DNA of 64,000 nucleotides from positions 11,342,177-11,406,176 of the forward strand of contig OX463846.1 of the NCBI GenBank assembly GCA_949825065.1, given 5' to 3'. The notes beneath the pieces were generated by a model, which had not been told where the DNA came from, did not search any database, and was given only the letters and a program-made list of their open reading frames with translations. The stretch is from Odontocerum albicorne. Its lineage: Eukaryota; Arthropoda; Insecta; Trichoptera; Odontoceridae. Of this stretch, positions 20,700 to 31,140 are shown in pieces (the stretch's first letter is position 1; every line of letters starts with the position of its first letter). The position numbers and the translations under genes were made by a program.

Positions 20700-22292
20700 T
20701 CTCACCTTTGAATTATGCAGGTGCTTAGTAACTGCCTTCCATTAATTTTTAAAACTCTATTGGAGCGATGCTGTTGGGTTTTTGTAGATCTTCCTCACCT
20801 TTTCCTAGCTTTATTCTTTTTCCTTAATTTCTACTCTTCTTCGGTTCTTCCCTGTTTTAAGCAGTGCCGTCCCTAGTCGGTAAACAACCTACACTGCCTT
20901 CAAGGGAAGACGATCTAGGAGTGGCATTTTTGGCTTGGAACGTAGCATTAAAATCATTATTATGCTAGTTAACATTGTTTTTTAGAATTGTTACCGTATT
21001 GAGTTGAATTAAATTATGACCGACGTTTCGAAAACGTTGCAGGTTTCATCCTTAAAGCGATGCTATAGCAAATATTCAGTTTTTTATATCGCAACGCATT
21101 TGAAACGTTAGCAATAATTTAAGTCAATAAAACACAGCAATAATTACGAAAAACATTTTAAAATAGTGGAACAGCCGTAAAAATCTTCGATAGTAAATCA
21201 CTATGCCAAATTTGAGAGTAACTTAATTCTTGAAATATATCTGCCTAGGAAAGGTAGATTTCTTATAAACGGTCATAGCGTTTAGTTTCAAAGGTTAGGT
21301 TTGCTTTTTTTACATTTTCATTCTTTCCACGAACAACTTTCCCCGCTTAAATTGTACAATTTCTCCTGCTCAAGATTTTCTATGTATCGATTATCGAAGA
21401 ATCCTTCGTATTTCGCGTGATGTAGACACATGTAATTGAGTGTCACTGTTTGTCAGGTTGATGAGAATGTCCAGCGGTGTTTTATATGTATTTGTATAAT
21501 CAAAAATCGGAAAGAAGTTATCGATTTATTTTTTTCATGCTATATATCCTCAGTGAGATACAGGCAAAAACCTAGTTTACTGGGGACACGATAAATGAAA
21601 GGCAATAAACCCAGATCCATTAAAATTGTGTGTCCTTATTGAATTGCCTGTTGTTTTTTCGCAAATTATGTATATTTCTTGTCATGTGTAAAATAAATAA
21701 ATTTTCGGATATCTTTTGTACATTATTGCGACTTGACAGCATAGCTTAAATAATATTCATTAGTTAGTTACTAAATTATTATTTACAATGACTAAATTTT
21801 AAGAAAGAACATCTAAAAAATCTCAAAGCCTTAGTGAAAATAGATCTTTTTTATTTACGGCGAATTTCCACTTCTATTTATTTTTATAAAACACAATAAA
21901 AAATCAGACCGAGAATGAAGACTAAAATACAATAATGTTACAATAAAGATTTAAATATCAAAACACTACCATGATTCATGCTATATAAATTGCAGTCAAA
22001 AATAAATATATATACGTACTACTGCATACAACATGTTACCCCTTAGAAGGCCCGTGGCCATATAACATACTATGCAAGAAAAAATACCACTTAATATACT
22101 TCATTAAAAATATTCAATGGACAATATGTTTACTTTCATCTCAATTGTAGTCACTCTGTTGTATTGTTTACCTGACTCGTGTTTGTCTGTCACTGTACGT
22201 ATATATAACTTGACAGTGACAATGTACAAAAAATATCCACCGTAACATAAAAACGAAATAAGCTGCAATAAAAATTGAAAAGTGAGACAGAC
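20700..22292. other. Gene-free end of intron 2 with a hammerhead-like or palindromic motif
   Basis: No exon or RNA gene. At 21018-21060 the minus strand reads 'cctgcaacgttttcgaaacg' followed by 'tcggtc', preceded by 'aaggatgaaa'. This resembles the GAAAC-containing motif of Penelope-type terminal repeats, but the CUGANGA box is not intact. The rest is AT-rich. Confidence 0.4.
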
Positions 22293-22435
22293 CTTTAACA
22301 TCGAGGATAATCTCTTCCTTGAGACCAGAGCCGGCCCTGGCGAGGATGTTCTCGCTGATGATGTTCAGCTCATCCAGTGACTCGTTCGTGGAGTTAGTGA
22401 TGGCATCCACTTCCAGTAATGATATGTCTCCGTGC
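22293..22435 (-). CDS. GDAP2: GDAP2 coding exon 2 (macro domain start)
   Basis: TTTTGCAG acceptor at the right; GTCTGT donor at the left. With TG from exon 1 it gives W, then HGDISLLEVDAITNSTNESL, DELNIISENILARAG and GLKEEIILDVK. The vertebrate counterpart is WKGDVALLNCTAIVNTSNESL...NPVSESIF.LAGPDLKEDLQKL. It contains the first strand and the loop that contacts the ligand in macro domains (AIxNSTNE; GDAP2 lacks the catalytic-type 'NAAN' spelling). One base G is passed to exon 3. A longer minus ORF here reads into both introns. Confidence 0.93.
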
Positions 22436-22859
22436 CTGCAAAACACACTCTTTACATTGAAACGTTTCGACAGGTGTTTTGTCATTTCAAGATATTTTGT
22501 CACTTATACCAGTGGTCTTCAACTCAAAATACGATGGGGGTTGTACGTGTTAAATACTAAAAAGTATCATTATTAACACTTTTGTTCCTTCAACACTGAT
22601 ACATTTTAACTCTTTTATGTCACATTTTTATATCTTGAAGACTACATAAATGTATTTTTGATGATTTTTATTGAAAAACCAGAGAGTGTACTTTTGAACA
22701 CTTTTATGCCCTTTATATTACAATCAACATTATCGAAACATCTTAAAGAACACAAAAAATATACTTGTGAAACACCATAGAGGTATTTTTAAAACTTCTG
22801 TGGATTTAAAACGACGATGTGGCCGTTTACCTTGAAAACTACGAAATGGCACTCACGTG

Positions 22860-23760
22860 TTTCAATAGCATAGTGCATAGCATTTTCGTGTCTCAAGTAT
22901 AATAAAAAATATTCTTTATAATTTTAATAATAATAAAAGAGCAATTTAAAAAGCGCCATTTGGAGAGCAATTCTCTTCAAGGGTGGTCTAATTTGGGATT
23001 CGAACCCACGATTATTGATATATTTTACATGTTACAAAATAATTTAGTGTAAGGATAGGAAATAAGTAGCCGGGACCATTAGATTAATACAACAAAATGT
23101 CGTTTTTAACACTTTGTGCCTCAAGTACAACAAAATCTCATTTTAACACTTGTGTGCCTTAAGTTCAACAAACTATTTTTTTATGATGTTGTACCTTAAG
23201 TACAACAAAATCTCATTTTAACACTTGTGTGCCTTAAGTTCAACAAACTACTTTTTTATGATTTTGTACCTTAAGTACAACAAAATCTCATTTATAAATA
23301 AATAAATAATACACTTTTGTGCCTAAATTACAATAAAATTTATTTTTTTACGCTTTCTTGATTTAAGTACAACGAAATTTCATTTTGACACTTTTGTGCT
23401 CTATATGCAAAAAAAACTCATTTTGACGCTTTCGTGCCTTAAATACGACAAATTCTCATTTTTGACACTTTTGTGCCTTAAGTACAACAAAATTTCATTT
23501 CTTGACGCTTTTGTGTCTTAAGTACAACAAAATTTCATTTATGATACTTTTGTGCCTAGAGTACAACAAATTTCATTTATGATACTTTTATGCCTAGAGT
23601 ACCACAAATTTCATTTTTGATACTTTTGTGCCTTGAGTACAACAAATTTCATTTATGACACTTTTGTGTCTTAAGTATATCAAAATGCTATGTTTGACAC
23701 TTTTGAGTCATAAGTAAAATTAAATGTAATTTTTGTTCAAAAAGTGTCATTTAACACTAA
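22860..23760. repeat. Degenerate tandem array, about 41-42-bp unit
   Basis: The unit is close to 'gacacttttgtgccttaagt' plus 'acaacaaaatttcattt'. From 23090 to 23730 about fifteen diverged units are recognisable; upstream (22860-23090) they are interrupted by an inverted LINE 3' UTR piece (22920-23030, with 'gggattcgaaccc'). It lies in intron 1 of GDAP2. Coding potential none. Confidence 0.75.
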
Positions 23761-24415
23761 AAATAAATAAATAATATTGCGGGCCAAATCATTGGCATTG
23801 GAAATACCTACGTTTCAGCCACAATATTTTTTGCTTAACATGACAATGACGACCATGCAAAATTGTGTTGCCATTGAGGACCAAACAAATAGAACATGTA
23901 AATATGTTGTCACATCTGCTAAGTGCGCCATTTGTATGTGTTTTTTCACATATGAAATGGATCAGCACAATTAAATCATATTGGATCAACCAGTTATAAA
24001 AACATCGATGGTTCCTGGAGTCATATTAGTCGCTTAAGAAGAGAGAAAATTAATAAAAAACATTGTATTGAAATCATAAATAAAAAATGTTTTGTGAGAG
24101 CAGTTTAGTTTCATCCCATCACAACAACCGCTGTTATGGGGGACAGAATAGCTCCCGACTCAGTGCAATGTCTACTAGAAAATCAAAATATTATTTTTTT
24201 AACGAGATGTCTCCTAATTACGAAGAAGGGCGTATCCCAAAGGAACTCCTACTCTGACAACGATACATCAGAGTTGGAAAAAGAAAACAACGAAATGAAA
24301 ACAACAAACATAGAAATAATAAGTCGGTTATTATTATTATTATTGTATTGAAGTCGCCGTACCATACTAATGCATTTTTGTGTATGTCTGTGAATTGGCT
24401 AGGGATATATGTGTA
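23761..24415. other. Unclassified intron 1 stretch
   Basis: Short ORFs exist but none resembles a known protein. No RNA gene was seen. A block 'gttatgggggaca' near 24133 recurs in reverse near 30473 and may mark a shared repeat. Confidence 0.4.
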
Positions 24416-25578
24416 CAGTGGAACCTCTCATAACGAGAATAATTCGTTCCAGAATCTTAATCGTTATGTGAAACACTCGTTAAGCGAAACAATTTTTCCC
24501 ATATAAATCAATGTAAAATACGATAATGCGTTCCATGCCGAAGAAAAATACTCAATTTTTTTTATTTTTAACGTTTATTCAAATAAAATTACATACTTAT
24601 AAATTGTTAAGGAGCGTAACAACACGGAATGCGATTTCGATTTGCATAAAACAATAAAAAAATTGAAATAACTAGTTTTTTTATTTATGAATTTATGACA
24701 AATAATTAATTCTTTTTTACAAGAAGTAAAATCCGGTAACCCTCAGAATCTACGAGCTTCTTATAGTCGCTGATGAAGTTCTCTGCTGCCTTTGTGTCAA
24801 AGCTTGCTGCTTCACCGTGCCTCACAAGGCTGTGGATGCCGGTTCTTCTCTTAAATTTCTCGAACCATCCATGACTTCCCTTAAATTGTACTTCTTTTTT
24901 GGCAGTTGATGATCCTGGCGTCTTCTTAACGAGGTCGGAGAAAATAACTTTTGCCTTCTCACAAATTATGTTTTCGTTAATAGTATCGCCTTGCAATTAC
25001 TTTTCGTTTATCCATATGAGAAGCAACCTTTCAACATCATCAAGAATAGGTAACCGTTTCGTAGACATTCTTGACACTCCCTTTGAAGCATCTATCTACT
25101 TAATTTTGTCCTTGTTCTTGAGGATACAGCAAATCGTTGATGTAGACCGATTGTATGTGCGCGCTAGATCAGCCACGCTTACACCTCGTTCTCGCTTTTC
25201 AATGATTTTACGTTTCATTTCTACAGTTACTTTTATTCTCTTATGGCTGTCTTCTTGTGGCTTTTTCTTCAGGGACATTTTTGCAAGGGTTATTAAACTT
25301 TGCGCAAAAAAAATTACAAATAATGTCTGAACTAAAGTTTGGAAAAATGTGTGATCACATGTGACACTAACGTGCTAGCGGAACGAGTGCTAACCAGAGA
25401 CTGACGCACTGGCGCGGAAGTCCCGGCTCACAAGTGATTGACGTGAAGATGGGACTTCTTTCTGCGTCACTCGTTATGCGAAATGTCACTCGTTAAGGGA
25501 GCATTTTTTTCACAATCTGTTTAGCTCGTTATGCGAATTACTCGTTATGAGAGGTGCTCGTTATGAGAGGTTCCACTG
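24416..25578 (-). mobile_element. pogo/Tigger-type element, deletion derivative
   Basis: TA flanks both ends (24414-24415 and 25579-25580). Terminal inverted repeats begin cagtggaacctctcataacg on the left, and the right end is its complement. Subterminal 'ctcgtta(a/t)gcgaa' repeats recur several times. The 1163-bp element keeps only the N-terminal part of the transposase on the minus strand; the DDE domain is absent. TIR sequence, TA duplication and CENP-B-type domains agree on the pogo/Tigger group. Confidence 0.88.
24706..25278 (-). pseudogene. Tigger/pogo transposase N-terminus (CENP-B HTH domains)
   Basis: One minus-strand frame with two in-frame stops (TAG at 25096-25098, TAA at 24997-24999). 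It starts MSLKKKPQEDSHKRIKVT, then MKRKIIEKRERGVSVADLA, STSTICCILKNKDKIK (psq/CENP-B N-type HTH). Later it reads ILDDVERLLLIWINEK and GSHGWFEKFKRRTGIHS (CENP-B-type second DNA-binding domain). It ends soon after, without the DDE region. Not functional; it may survive only as a transposase-derived fragment. Confidence 0.85.
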
Positions 25579-25599
25579 TATTTACATTTAGACAGGGTT

Positions 25600-25815
25600 T
25601 GGCTTGGGTAGTTGTACTTCCACCTTATTCCCACACGACACATACTATAGCTTACACTTTGTGTAAGGAGAGTGCAGAGTTTTTTTTATTAAAGGTTATT
25701 TTTTCCAGTTATGTTTCAATTGGATCGATCTTTGCCTGCCTCAAGATATATGGGTGGCGTGGTAACTTTAGAAAGCACTTGAATGTATCCTTTTTGGAAA
25801 GTCTTGTCAAAATTT
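25600..25815 (+). pseudogene. LINE C-terminal fragment
   Basis: Decayed reading of a CR1/jockey-type tail, including 'agaaagcacttgaatgtatcctttttggaaagt', parallel to 'agaatgcacttgaggacatccctctttatgaagt' at 45751. No intact frame. Confidence 0.4.
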
Positions 25816-25823
25816 ATGATTAT

Positions 25824-26057
25824 ATATTATTTATAGTTAAGGCATTAACACTGTGGAGGTTTCAAGACGTTGTAATTTGTTTAATCAAACACTGTTTATT
25901 CCACATTATGTAACAGTATAAACCTACCGGTTTCAAGGTTTTCACCTAATCATCAGGGAGCACAAACAAGTCTTGTTTCTGCTCCCCTGATAATGAGGTG
26001 AAAACCTTGAAACCGGTAGGGGTATACCGTTATATAAAGTGGAATAAACAGTGGTTT
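25824..26057. repeat. Palindromic hairpin repeat, copy 2, with hammerhead-like motif
   Basis: Same layout as 10070-10307. The right arm on the plus strand has ctgataatgaggtgaaaacc, ttgaaac and the ccggtaggggtataccg hairpin followed by tta. The extra bases relative to copy 1 fall inside the CUGANGA box. Confidence 0.6.
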
Positions 26058-26084
26058 TTTTATGATTGAACACTACGTACATAC

Positions 26085-26215
26085 CCAACACTCCACCTAA
26101 AACCGAATGTGTTACTATTAGATATCGGAAGATCTACAGAGGGTTCTTTGTAGTTCGTTTTCCCTGCGTGTTCTGCGGTTTTCAGTTTTTCGAACTGATA
26201 CGAAGTTAATTTGTT
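26085..26215. repeat. Dispersed repeat shared with 52340-52440 and 53530-53660
   Basis: Blocks 'cactccacctaaaaccgaat', 'atatcggaagatctac' and 'ctttgtagttcg' recur (inverted in the other two places). Class unknown. Confidence 0.4.
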
Positions 26216-26219
26216 TACT

Positions 26220-26340
26220 AGTTTTTTTTTTGTAAAATTTTTAATCTGTCAATAATAGTGGGTTCGAATCCCGAGTTAGGGAGTCCTTGAGTAGAGTCGG
26301 TTCTATATAAATTATCATTTAATTATTATTATTATTGTGT
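26220..26340 (+). repeat. LINE 3' UTR end with (att)n tail
   Basis: 'aataatagtgggttcgaatc', 'ccttgagtagagtcggttct' and an (att)n run. Related ends lie at 36820-36950 and 45820-45910, and inverted at 22920-23030 and 52170-52230. The attn tail replaces poly(A), as in CR1-like LINEs. Confidence 0.5.
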
Positions 26341-26345
26341 GTATA

Positions 26346-27302
26346 AGGTGAACCGGGGGATTATGACAGCATGGGTAATATACCGCACTCAGCTTTATTA
26401 CCATACACATTCGTTGCTAACTAAAATACAGCGCTAGTAGTCGACACAGTGAACAGTCGTCCATTACTCTTCGTACAGATAGTGCTACATCTTTACATTT
26501 CTTTATGAAATTAACCGTTTTTGACAGTACATACAAGGTATAGTAGGTGTCCAAATAATAATACTCAAAGTTTTTTCAAGATTTTGTTTAACCGTATGTC
26601 ATAAAAGTATGGTGGATTCTTGCATGATTCATGATATATATTAGGATTACATATCTCAATCGGTTTTAGAATGCGTGCACTGGCCGTTATTACTATGTTG
26701 TTTATGGACGATGGAATTTATTATTTGTTATTTGGAGTGTTGGGGAAATATGCCCACTGTACAATATTCAAATGATTTATATGTATTTTTTATTGTTTTA
26801 TTACCAACTTGTATATTTTATAACATAAAATTATTTTTGTTGTTATAGAATGCCTCGAAACTACTTTAAAAAGAATTTACGAGCTCAGTGGAGTGTTGAA
26901 AATCTCTAGGCAACTGTCAATGATGCCCTACAAAAAAAGGCAATGGATATTATTTTGATACGAAAGAACCGAAATGTGACTGGATCCAGTGTATACAACG
27001 CGAGAAGTGGTTGCACGAAACGTGCACCAATTCCAGTAAATTCTGTTAAAATTGTGACAAATAAATTGTGTATTCTCTTTGTTGCCATATTACCCAACGT
27101 CCTGGGTAATATGGCACTTTTCACTTTTTTTTAAAACATTTATTATTATGTTATAATAAATACATTTAGTATTTTATGTGAATTATTTTTAAAGTTGAAT
27201 AAACATATTATAATTTTCACCAAAAAGTTTTTTTTTAATCAAGTAAAATTAGTAAGATATCCTATCTTCAATAAATCGTTGCCATATTCCCCCAGTTTAC
27301 CA
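26346..27302 (+). mobile_element. Second CENP-B-type (pogo-like) element, TA-flanked
   Basis: Left end ggtgaaccgggggattatga and right end complement ggtaaactgggggaatatgg match well, with TA on both sides (26344-26345, 27303-27304). Inside, from ATG at 26850 directly after a ttgttgttatag splice-acceptor-like site, the frame reads MPRNYFKKNLRAQWSVENL, a stop, then ATVNDALQKKAMDIILIRK. This follows the psq/CENP-B N-terminal pattern of pogo-like transposases. No DDE domain remains. 27084-27115 is a 13-bp perfect hairpin (gccatattaccca, 6-nt loop). Confidence 0.7.
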
Positions 27303-27925
27303 TACATATGAAAAAGTGAATGTAAAATTTATTTAATGATAGTAAATGCTCACTTTTAAATTGATAAACCCATTTAAGAAGGCTTTCTTCATATGATGGA
27401 GAATATTAATAAATTAATTTTAAAAATCCTTTGAGTTGTAAATATTTATGATTGTAACAAAAAAGGCACTAAATTATTCAATAAAAAAATGCATAAATTT
27501 TAAGTCTGACACGGTCTAGATGTGGCTCGCGTGCCTTCATATTAAGATCCCTAACTTAGCCAACTCTAGAGTGGTTTTAATCAGACGACAAAATAATTCT
27601 CAAAGTCGCGGTATCGATTTCAGCATTCCGTATGTTGTGACAATGAATTATAACAAGGACATATTGTTGATAAAACATTATGAAAACAATATGAAGATTG
27701 AAAGTAGAATAAATACAAAATTCATGTTGAAGATAATTTCATTGCAATTTTCCAAGAAACAAAAACAAATTCGAATGACGATAAGCCGAATTGTACAATA
27801 AACGGAGCGTTTATATTTGTTGTTGTGAGTCATCATTATATTATATTTGATCCAGAAAAGGAACTCCACTACAAATCAGACCACTCGGATTCCCACGTAT
27901 ACGATTGGTTAGTATTTTTTTTCCT

Positions 27926-28276
27926 TCACATGGCAAACTTTGACATATCTTCTTTTTCATTCACATAGTTAACTTTGACATATCCCCTTTCTTCATTCAC
28001 ATGGTAAACTTTGACATATCCCCTTTTTTCACTCACATGGTAAACTTTGACATACCCCCTTTTTTTCATTCACCTTGGTAAACATTGTCTTATCCCCTTT
28101 TTTCACTCACATGGTAAACTTTGACATACCCCATTTTTTCACTCACATGGTAAACTTTAACGTATCTCCTTTTTTTTCATTCACATGGTAACCTTTGACA
28201 CATCCCCTTTTTTTCATTCACATTGTAAACTTTGACATATCCCATTTTTTCATTCACATGGTAAACATATCTCCTT
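27926..28276. repeat. Degenerate tandem array, about 42-bp unit
   Basis: About eight units of 'cattcacatggtaaactttg' plus 'acatatcccctttttt'. In intron 1. A minus ORF across it (repeated 'VNEKMG/K') is an artefact. Confidence 0.8.
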
Positions 28277-28379
28277 TGGGGTGTTGAACAATTCAAGTTA
28301 TCCTTAGTATATGTGTGAATAATTATATTTTCTTTGTGACCATTGACTGTCACTCCTATCTGGTAACAGCTGAATCTTT

Positions 28380-28700
28380 TGTATCCCAACGCATCCCACA
28401 TCATTCTACTACGACTTGATAACGATCTTCCTGGTTTAATCAGATGTGCTATACCTTTATCAACATTTAAGAATGAATTGAAGAAGCATTATTTATCTCA
28501 AAATATTCGTCTTTCTCAACGCTTCATAGAATTCCCATCGCATTCTTTATTTTCATTGTGATTTATCTTTAATTTTTATGATTTTTTCAACTATTATTTT
28601 CATACATTACGTTCATGATTCGGTCATGGACATCGGCAATAATTTTAAAACGAAAGCTGGTTGATTGTAAGAAATTGCTTTAAATCAATAAAGTTTTATA
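28380..28700 (+). pseudogene. LINE C-terminal fragment (STFKNELKKHYL)
   Basis: The plus frame ends with CAIPLSTFKNELKKHYLSQN, the typical 'lstFK..LK.yl' end of a CR1/jockey ORF2, followed by an AT-rich 3' part ending 'taaatcaataaagtttta'. Confidence 0.5.
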
Positions 28701-28759
28701 GCTTTAAGTCATAAGCATATCGTTCGCATTTTTCATTAGTAGTTCCGCTTTTGATAATA

Positions 28760-30110
28760 ATACATTTTCTTATGCATGCATCCATACCATCACGTCCGAC
28801 TTTCCTATCGCAATATACATATTTCACTTCTTCTACATCCATACTCCTTATTCAGCTCCTACGATTTTTCTGAGTTTACATTTCCTTCTTTAACGTGTTC
28901 CTCGCGGGAAGCACAAACGCCTGTGATCTGATGACAATCCAAGTTTCAAATCACAAATACTTAAAAAGAATGACACAAAACCGGAATGAAAATGGAACTA
29001 AAATTTAAAATAATCTTTATTCTAGCGACATCTCTGAAAACCTTGTCAAATAATATATTAGTTTATGAGATATTGTTGAATAAACAGAGCGCCGAATTTT
29101 TTTGGTTTCTCAATATTTCCAGCTATTGCGCCACATGTAACGACCTGTCGCGCGGATCGAGTCCTGCGATGAGTCTCTCTTACGTAAATAAACATTACCA
29201 AGTCTCTCTTACATAAAGAAACATTACTAGTGCTATATGCATTTGATTGGGTGAGTGTAATGAATCATTGCTTTGATCGTAGCATTCCTTTGTTTATTTT
29301 ACGTAATGTTTAGTTTATCTCCTTTATTTAATGAGTCTCCTTAAGAGTAATGACTTTTATTTATTATCAGAAAATTACTGATGTGTCATGTTTACTTGGT
29401 GTTGTAATCAAATATCAGTGGTTCTAAACAAAATACGCGTTTAAACTTAGAAATTAAAAAAACGCTGAAATTGTGCCGCGCACAGGATTCGTGGAATTTG
29501 ATTTTTAACGCGGTGAACAGACTAAAAATATCAATAATTTCATCAAAACACATTATCCTTGGTTTCCCTTATTACGCTTTCCACTTACACTGTATATTTT
29601 TTTGTTAATATTTCTTCATTCATAAGTATAACATATCCAAACCACCTCAGAGTGCTCTTTTTTATCATAATCAGCACATCAGACCTTAAATTCGCATTTA
29701 TCCCTGATTACTTAATTCCGTATTCCATTATACATTGTCACCCTATGTATTCATCTCAGTGCACACATTTCTACATTTATTCGGATCTTTTCAATCGTTT
29801 TACACGTCTAAGTATCACTTCCATACATCAAAGTTGGTAAAAGAATACTGCTGTAGACTATGATCTTAGATGATTTTGATACTGCCCGTTTCGAGTATAT
29901 ATGTTTTCGTGTCTCATTAACTTTGTTTCATATTGCAACACATCGTTCGATATCTCTGGTAACTCGTAAGCGTAACTCCTTAATTATCTGAGAAAATATA
30001 GTACTACCTAAATAACAGAATTCATTAACTCGCTTTAATATTTCATTGCTTACTCATATGGTATATCACATTTACTTTTCCTTTCATACCTTTTTATCAC
30101 CATAAATACA
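28760..30110 (-). pseudogene. LINE ORF2 C-terminal relic split by a TTAA element
   Basis: Minus-strand LINE tail at 28760-28889 (complement of 'gtaggagctgaataaggagt' and the closing 'gtgatggtatgga') and its continuation at 29525-30110. The second part carries complements of the LRWFGHV region (ccaaaccacctcagagtgct) and upstream RT tail. The halves join across 28890-29524 and match the unsplit copy at 59030-59450. Decayed. Confidence 0.65.
28890..29524. mobile_element. TTAA-flanked piggyBac-type element (long version), nested in LINE
   Basis: Left TTAA at 28890-28893; the right target copy reads CTAA (29522-29525). Outer parts are the inverted counterpart of 14338-14629. Example: 'gtttagtttatctcctttat' here and its complement there. 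The LINE on either side closes up around the insertion. No piggyBac transposase is encoded; a 76-aa plus ORF inside (MKMELKFKIIFILATS...) has no recognised relative. Confidence 0.75.
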
Positions 30111-30573
30111 TAAAAATACAGACATTAAATATGCTAGTTTAATAAATTAAGTACACTTATTTTTCTGTGTTTAGCTCTGACATGCAATATGTTATGTGTT
30201 CTTCAACAGGGTCACGTGTTAGGTTTTCTAGCTTTTGGACGTTTCCAGATAATGGCAGCTGTGTACGATGTGGTCCATGACCTAAATCCTCCTGCACTCA
30301 CAGAAAGCTGTTTCTGCTAGGTCCAACTTGTTCATATCATATGCAGTGCGGCTCACTCGCGTCTGATCCTATTTGAGGAGTGCCTTTGGTCAGTTTCTTT
30401 TTTGACCACTAAGTGACGTCGCGCTCACAATAAATAAATTATGTAGATAGTGATGGATGGGGACTTATTTTGTCCCCCATAACAGCGTGGGTAGTAGTGA
30501 GACCGAACTGAACTGAACTGAACTGGGCTTTACTTATTTTAATTATCATGCTATCACATGTCCAATGACTTAC
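30111..30573. other. Gene-free start of intron 1
   Basis: Contains an (aactg)4 run near 30510-30530. No exon or classified repeat recognised before the exon 1 donor. Confidence 0.5.
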
Positions 30574-30728
30574 CAGAGCAGGATTTTCCTGTTGATGTCA
30601 GCGTCCTCCGGAAAGACAGGTTCCTGGTGCCGCGGTCCCAAACCGCTATAGTCCGCGCCCAACGCCCCCTCGCCGCTGGCGTCCCACCGCGCTAGTCCCT
30701 CCACGCCCACCGCGCCCACCACGCGCAT
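30574..30728 (-). CDS. GDAP2: GDAP2 coding exon 1 (start codon)
   Basis: ATG at 30728-30726; in-frame TGA nine bases upstream (30737-30735) fixes it as the first possible start. A TTGCAG acceptor ending at 30738 suggests that a 5' UTR intron precedes this exon. It reads MRVVGAVGVEGLARWD, then GLGPRHQEPVFPEDADINRK and ILLW, leaving TG for exon 2; donor GTAAGT. The first 35 residues are not conserved, but PVF.EDADINRKILLW matches vertebrate SPFLYNKDVNGKVVLW. The exon is very GC-rich. No cleavable signal peptide or membrane segment is visible, consistent with a soluble protein. Confidence 0.88.
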
Positions 30729-31070
30729 ATCACCTCACTGCAACATCATATTATCTTATTTATTCACCGACTTTATAAACGAAGAAGGCTTTGAAGTTGG
30801 TTACTAAGAACTTCCTTTAAGTTCATCATTCTGCTTCAGAAATATAGTACGTTGCATGTCTCAGGAAACGTTGCTGTTGTTAAAAGTATAACGGGTGCTC
30901 TTTTCAGGAGGCGCTACAGAGAACAAGAGATCGCTTATACGGAAGACAGATGGCTGATGAACATGGTAGTCACAATCCTTAGGACTGACGGAACGATCAA
31001 GAAGATGAAAGATAGAAAGGTTTGATAGCTTCAAGAAACCAAAGTATTGGAAGCTGTATGAGAATAGGAT

Positions 31071-31140
31071 GTGCATGGCCGCGCGATAACGCTCTGGACT
31101 TCCGTGCGGAAGGTCGTCAGTTCGAACTCCGCGCTGTGCT
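31071..31140 (+). repeat. tRNA-derived SINE head, family 2
   Basis: 'ggccgcgcgataacgctctg', 'acttccgtgcggaaggtcg' and 'cagttcgaactcc' match the minus strand at 2750-2860. The B box is good. Lies about 340 bp upstream of the GDAP2 start. Confidence 0.6.

Larger units (their letters stand above)
1996..30728 (-). other. GDAP2: GDAP2 gene, partial (six coding exons; 3' end off window)
   Basis: Six minus-strand exons with GT/AG junctions splice in one frame. Lengths are 155, 143, 133, 110, 252 and 151 nt, with phases 2,1,2,1,1,2 at successive junctions. The joined product follows vertebrate GDAP2 from the N-terminus through the macro domain (roughly residues 52-200) to the linker. GDAP2 is a cytosolic/lysosome-associated protein with an N-terminal macro domain, which binds ADP-ribose-type ligands in the superfamily, and a C-terminal CRAL-TRIO (Sec14-like) domain. 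About 315 of the roughly 500 residues usual for the family are here; the CRAL-TRIO exons must lie to the left. Introns in transcript order are about 8.1, 2.7, 4.7, 0.86 and 11.4 kb, and all are repeat-filled. No host neighbour gene is seen. Confidence 0.9.

Noticed and set aside
22860..23760. CRISPR-like array because of regular about 42-bp units
   Set aside because: There is no constant repeat/unique spacer alternation; the whole unit drifts as a degenerate satellite in a eukaryotic intron.
25554..25913. 119-codon plus ORF as a host gene
   Set aside because: It crosses the end of a pogo element, a decayed LINE tail and a hairpin repeat, so it is a chance frame.
27926..28276. CRISPR-like array
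   Set aside because: Same reason: whole-unit tandem repetition, no distinct spacers, no cas genes.
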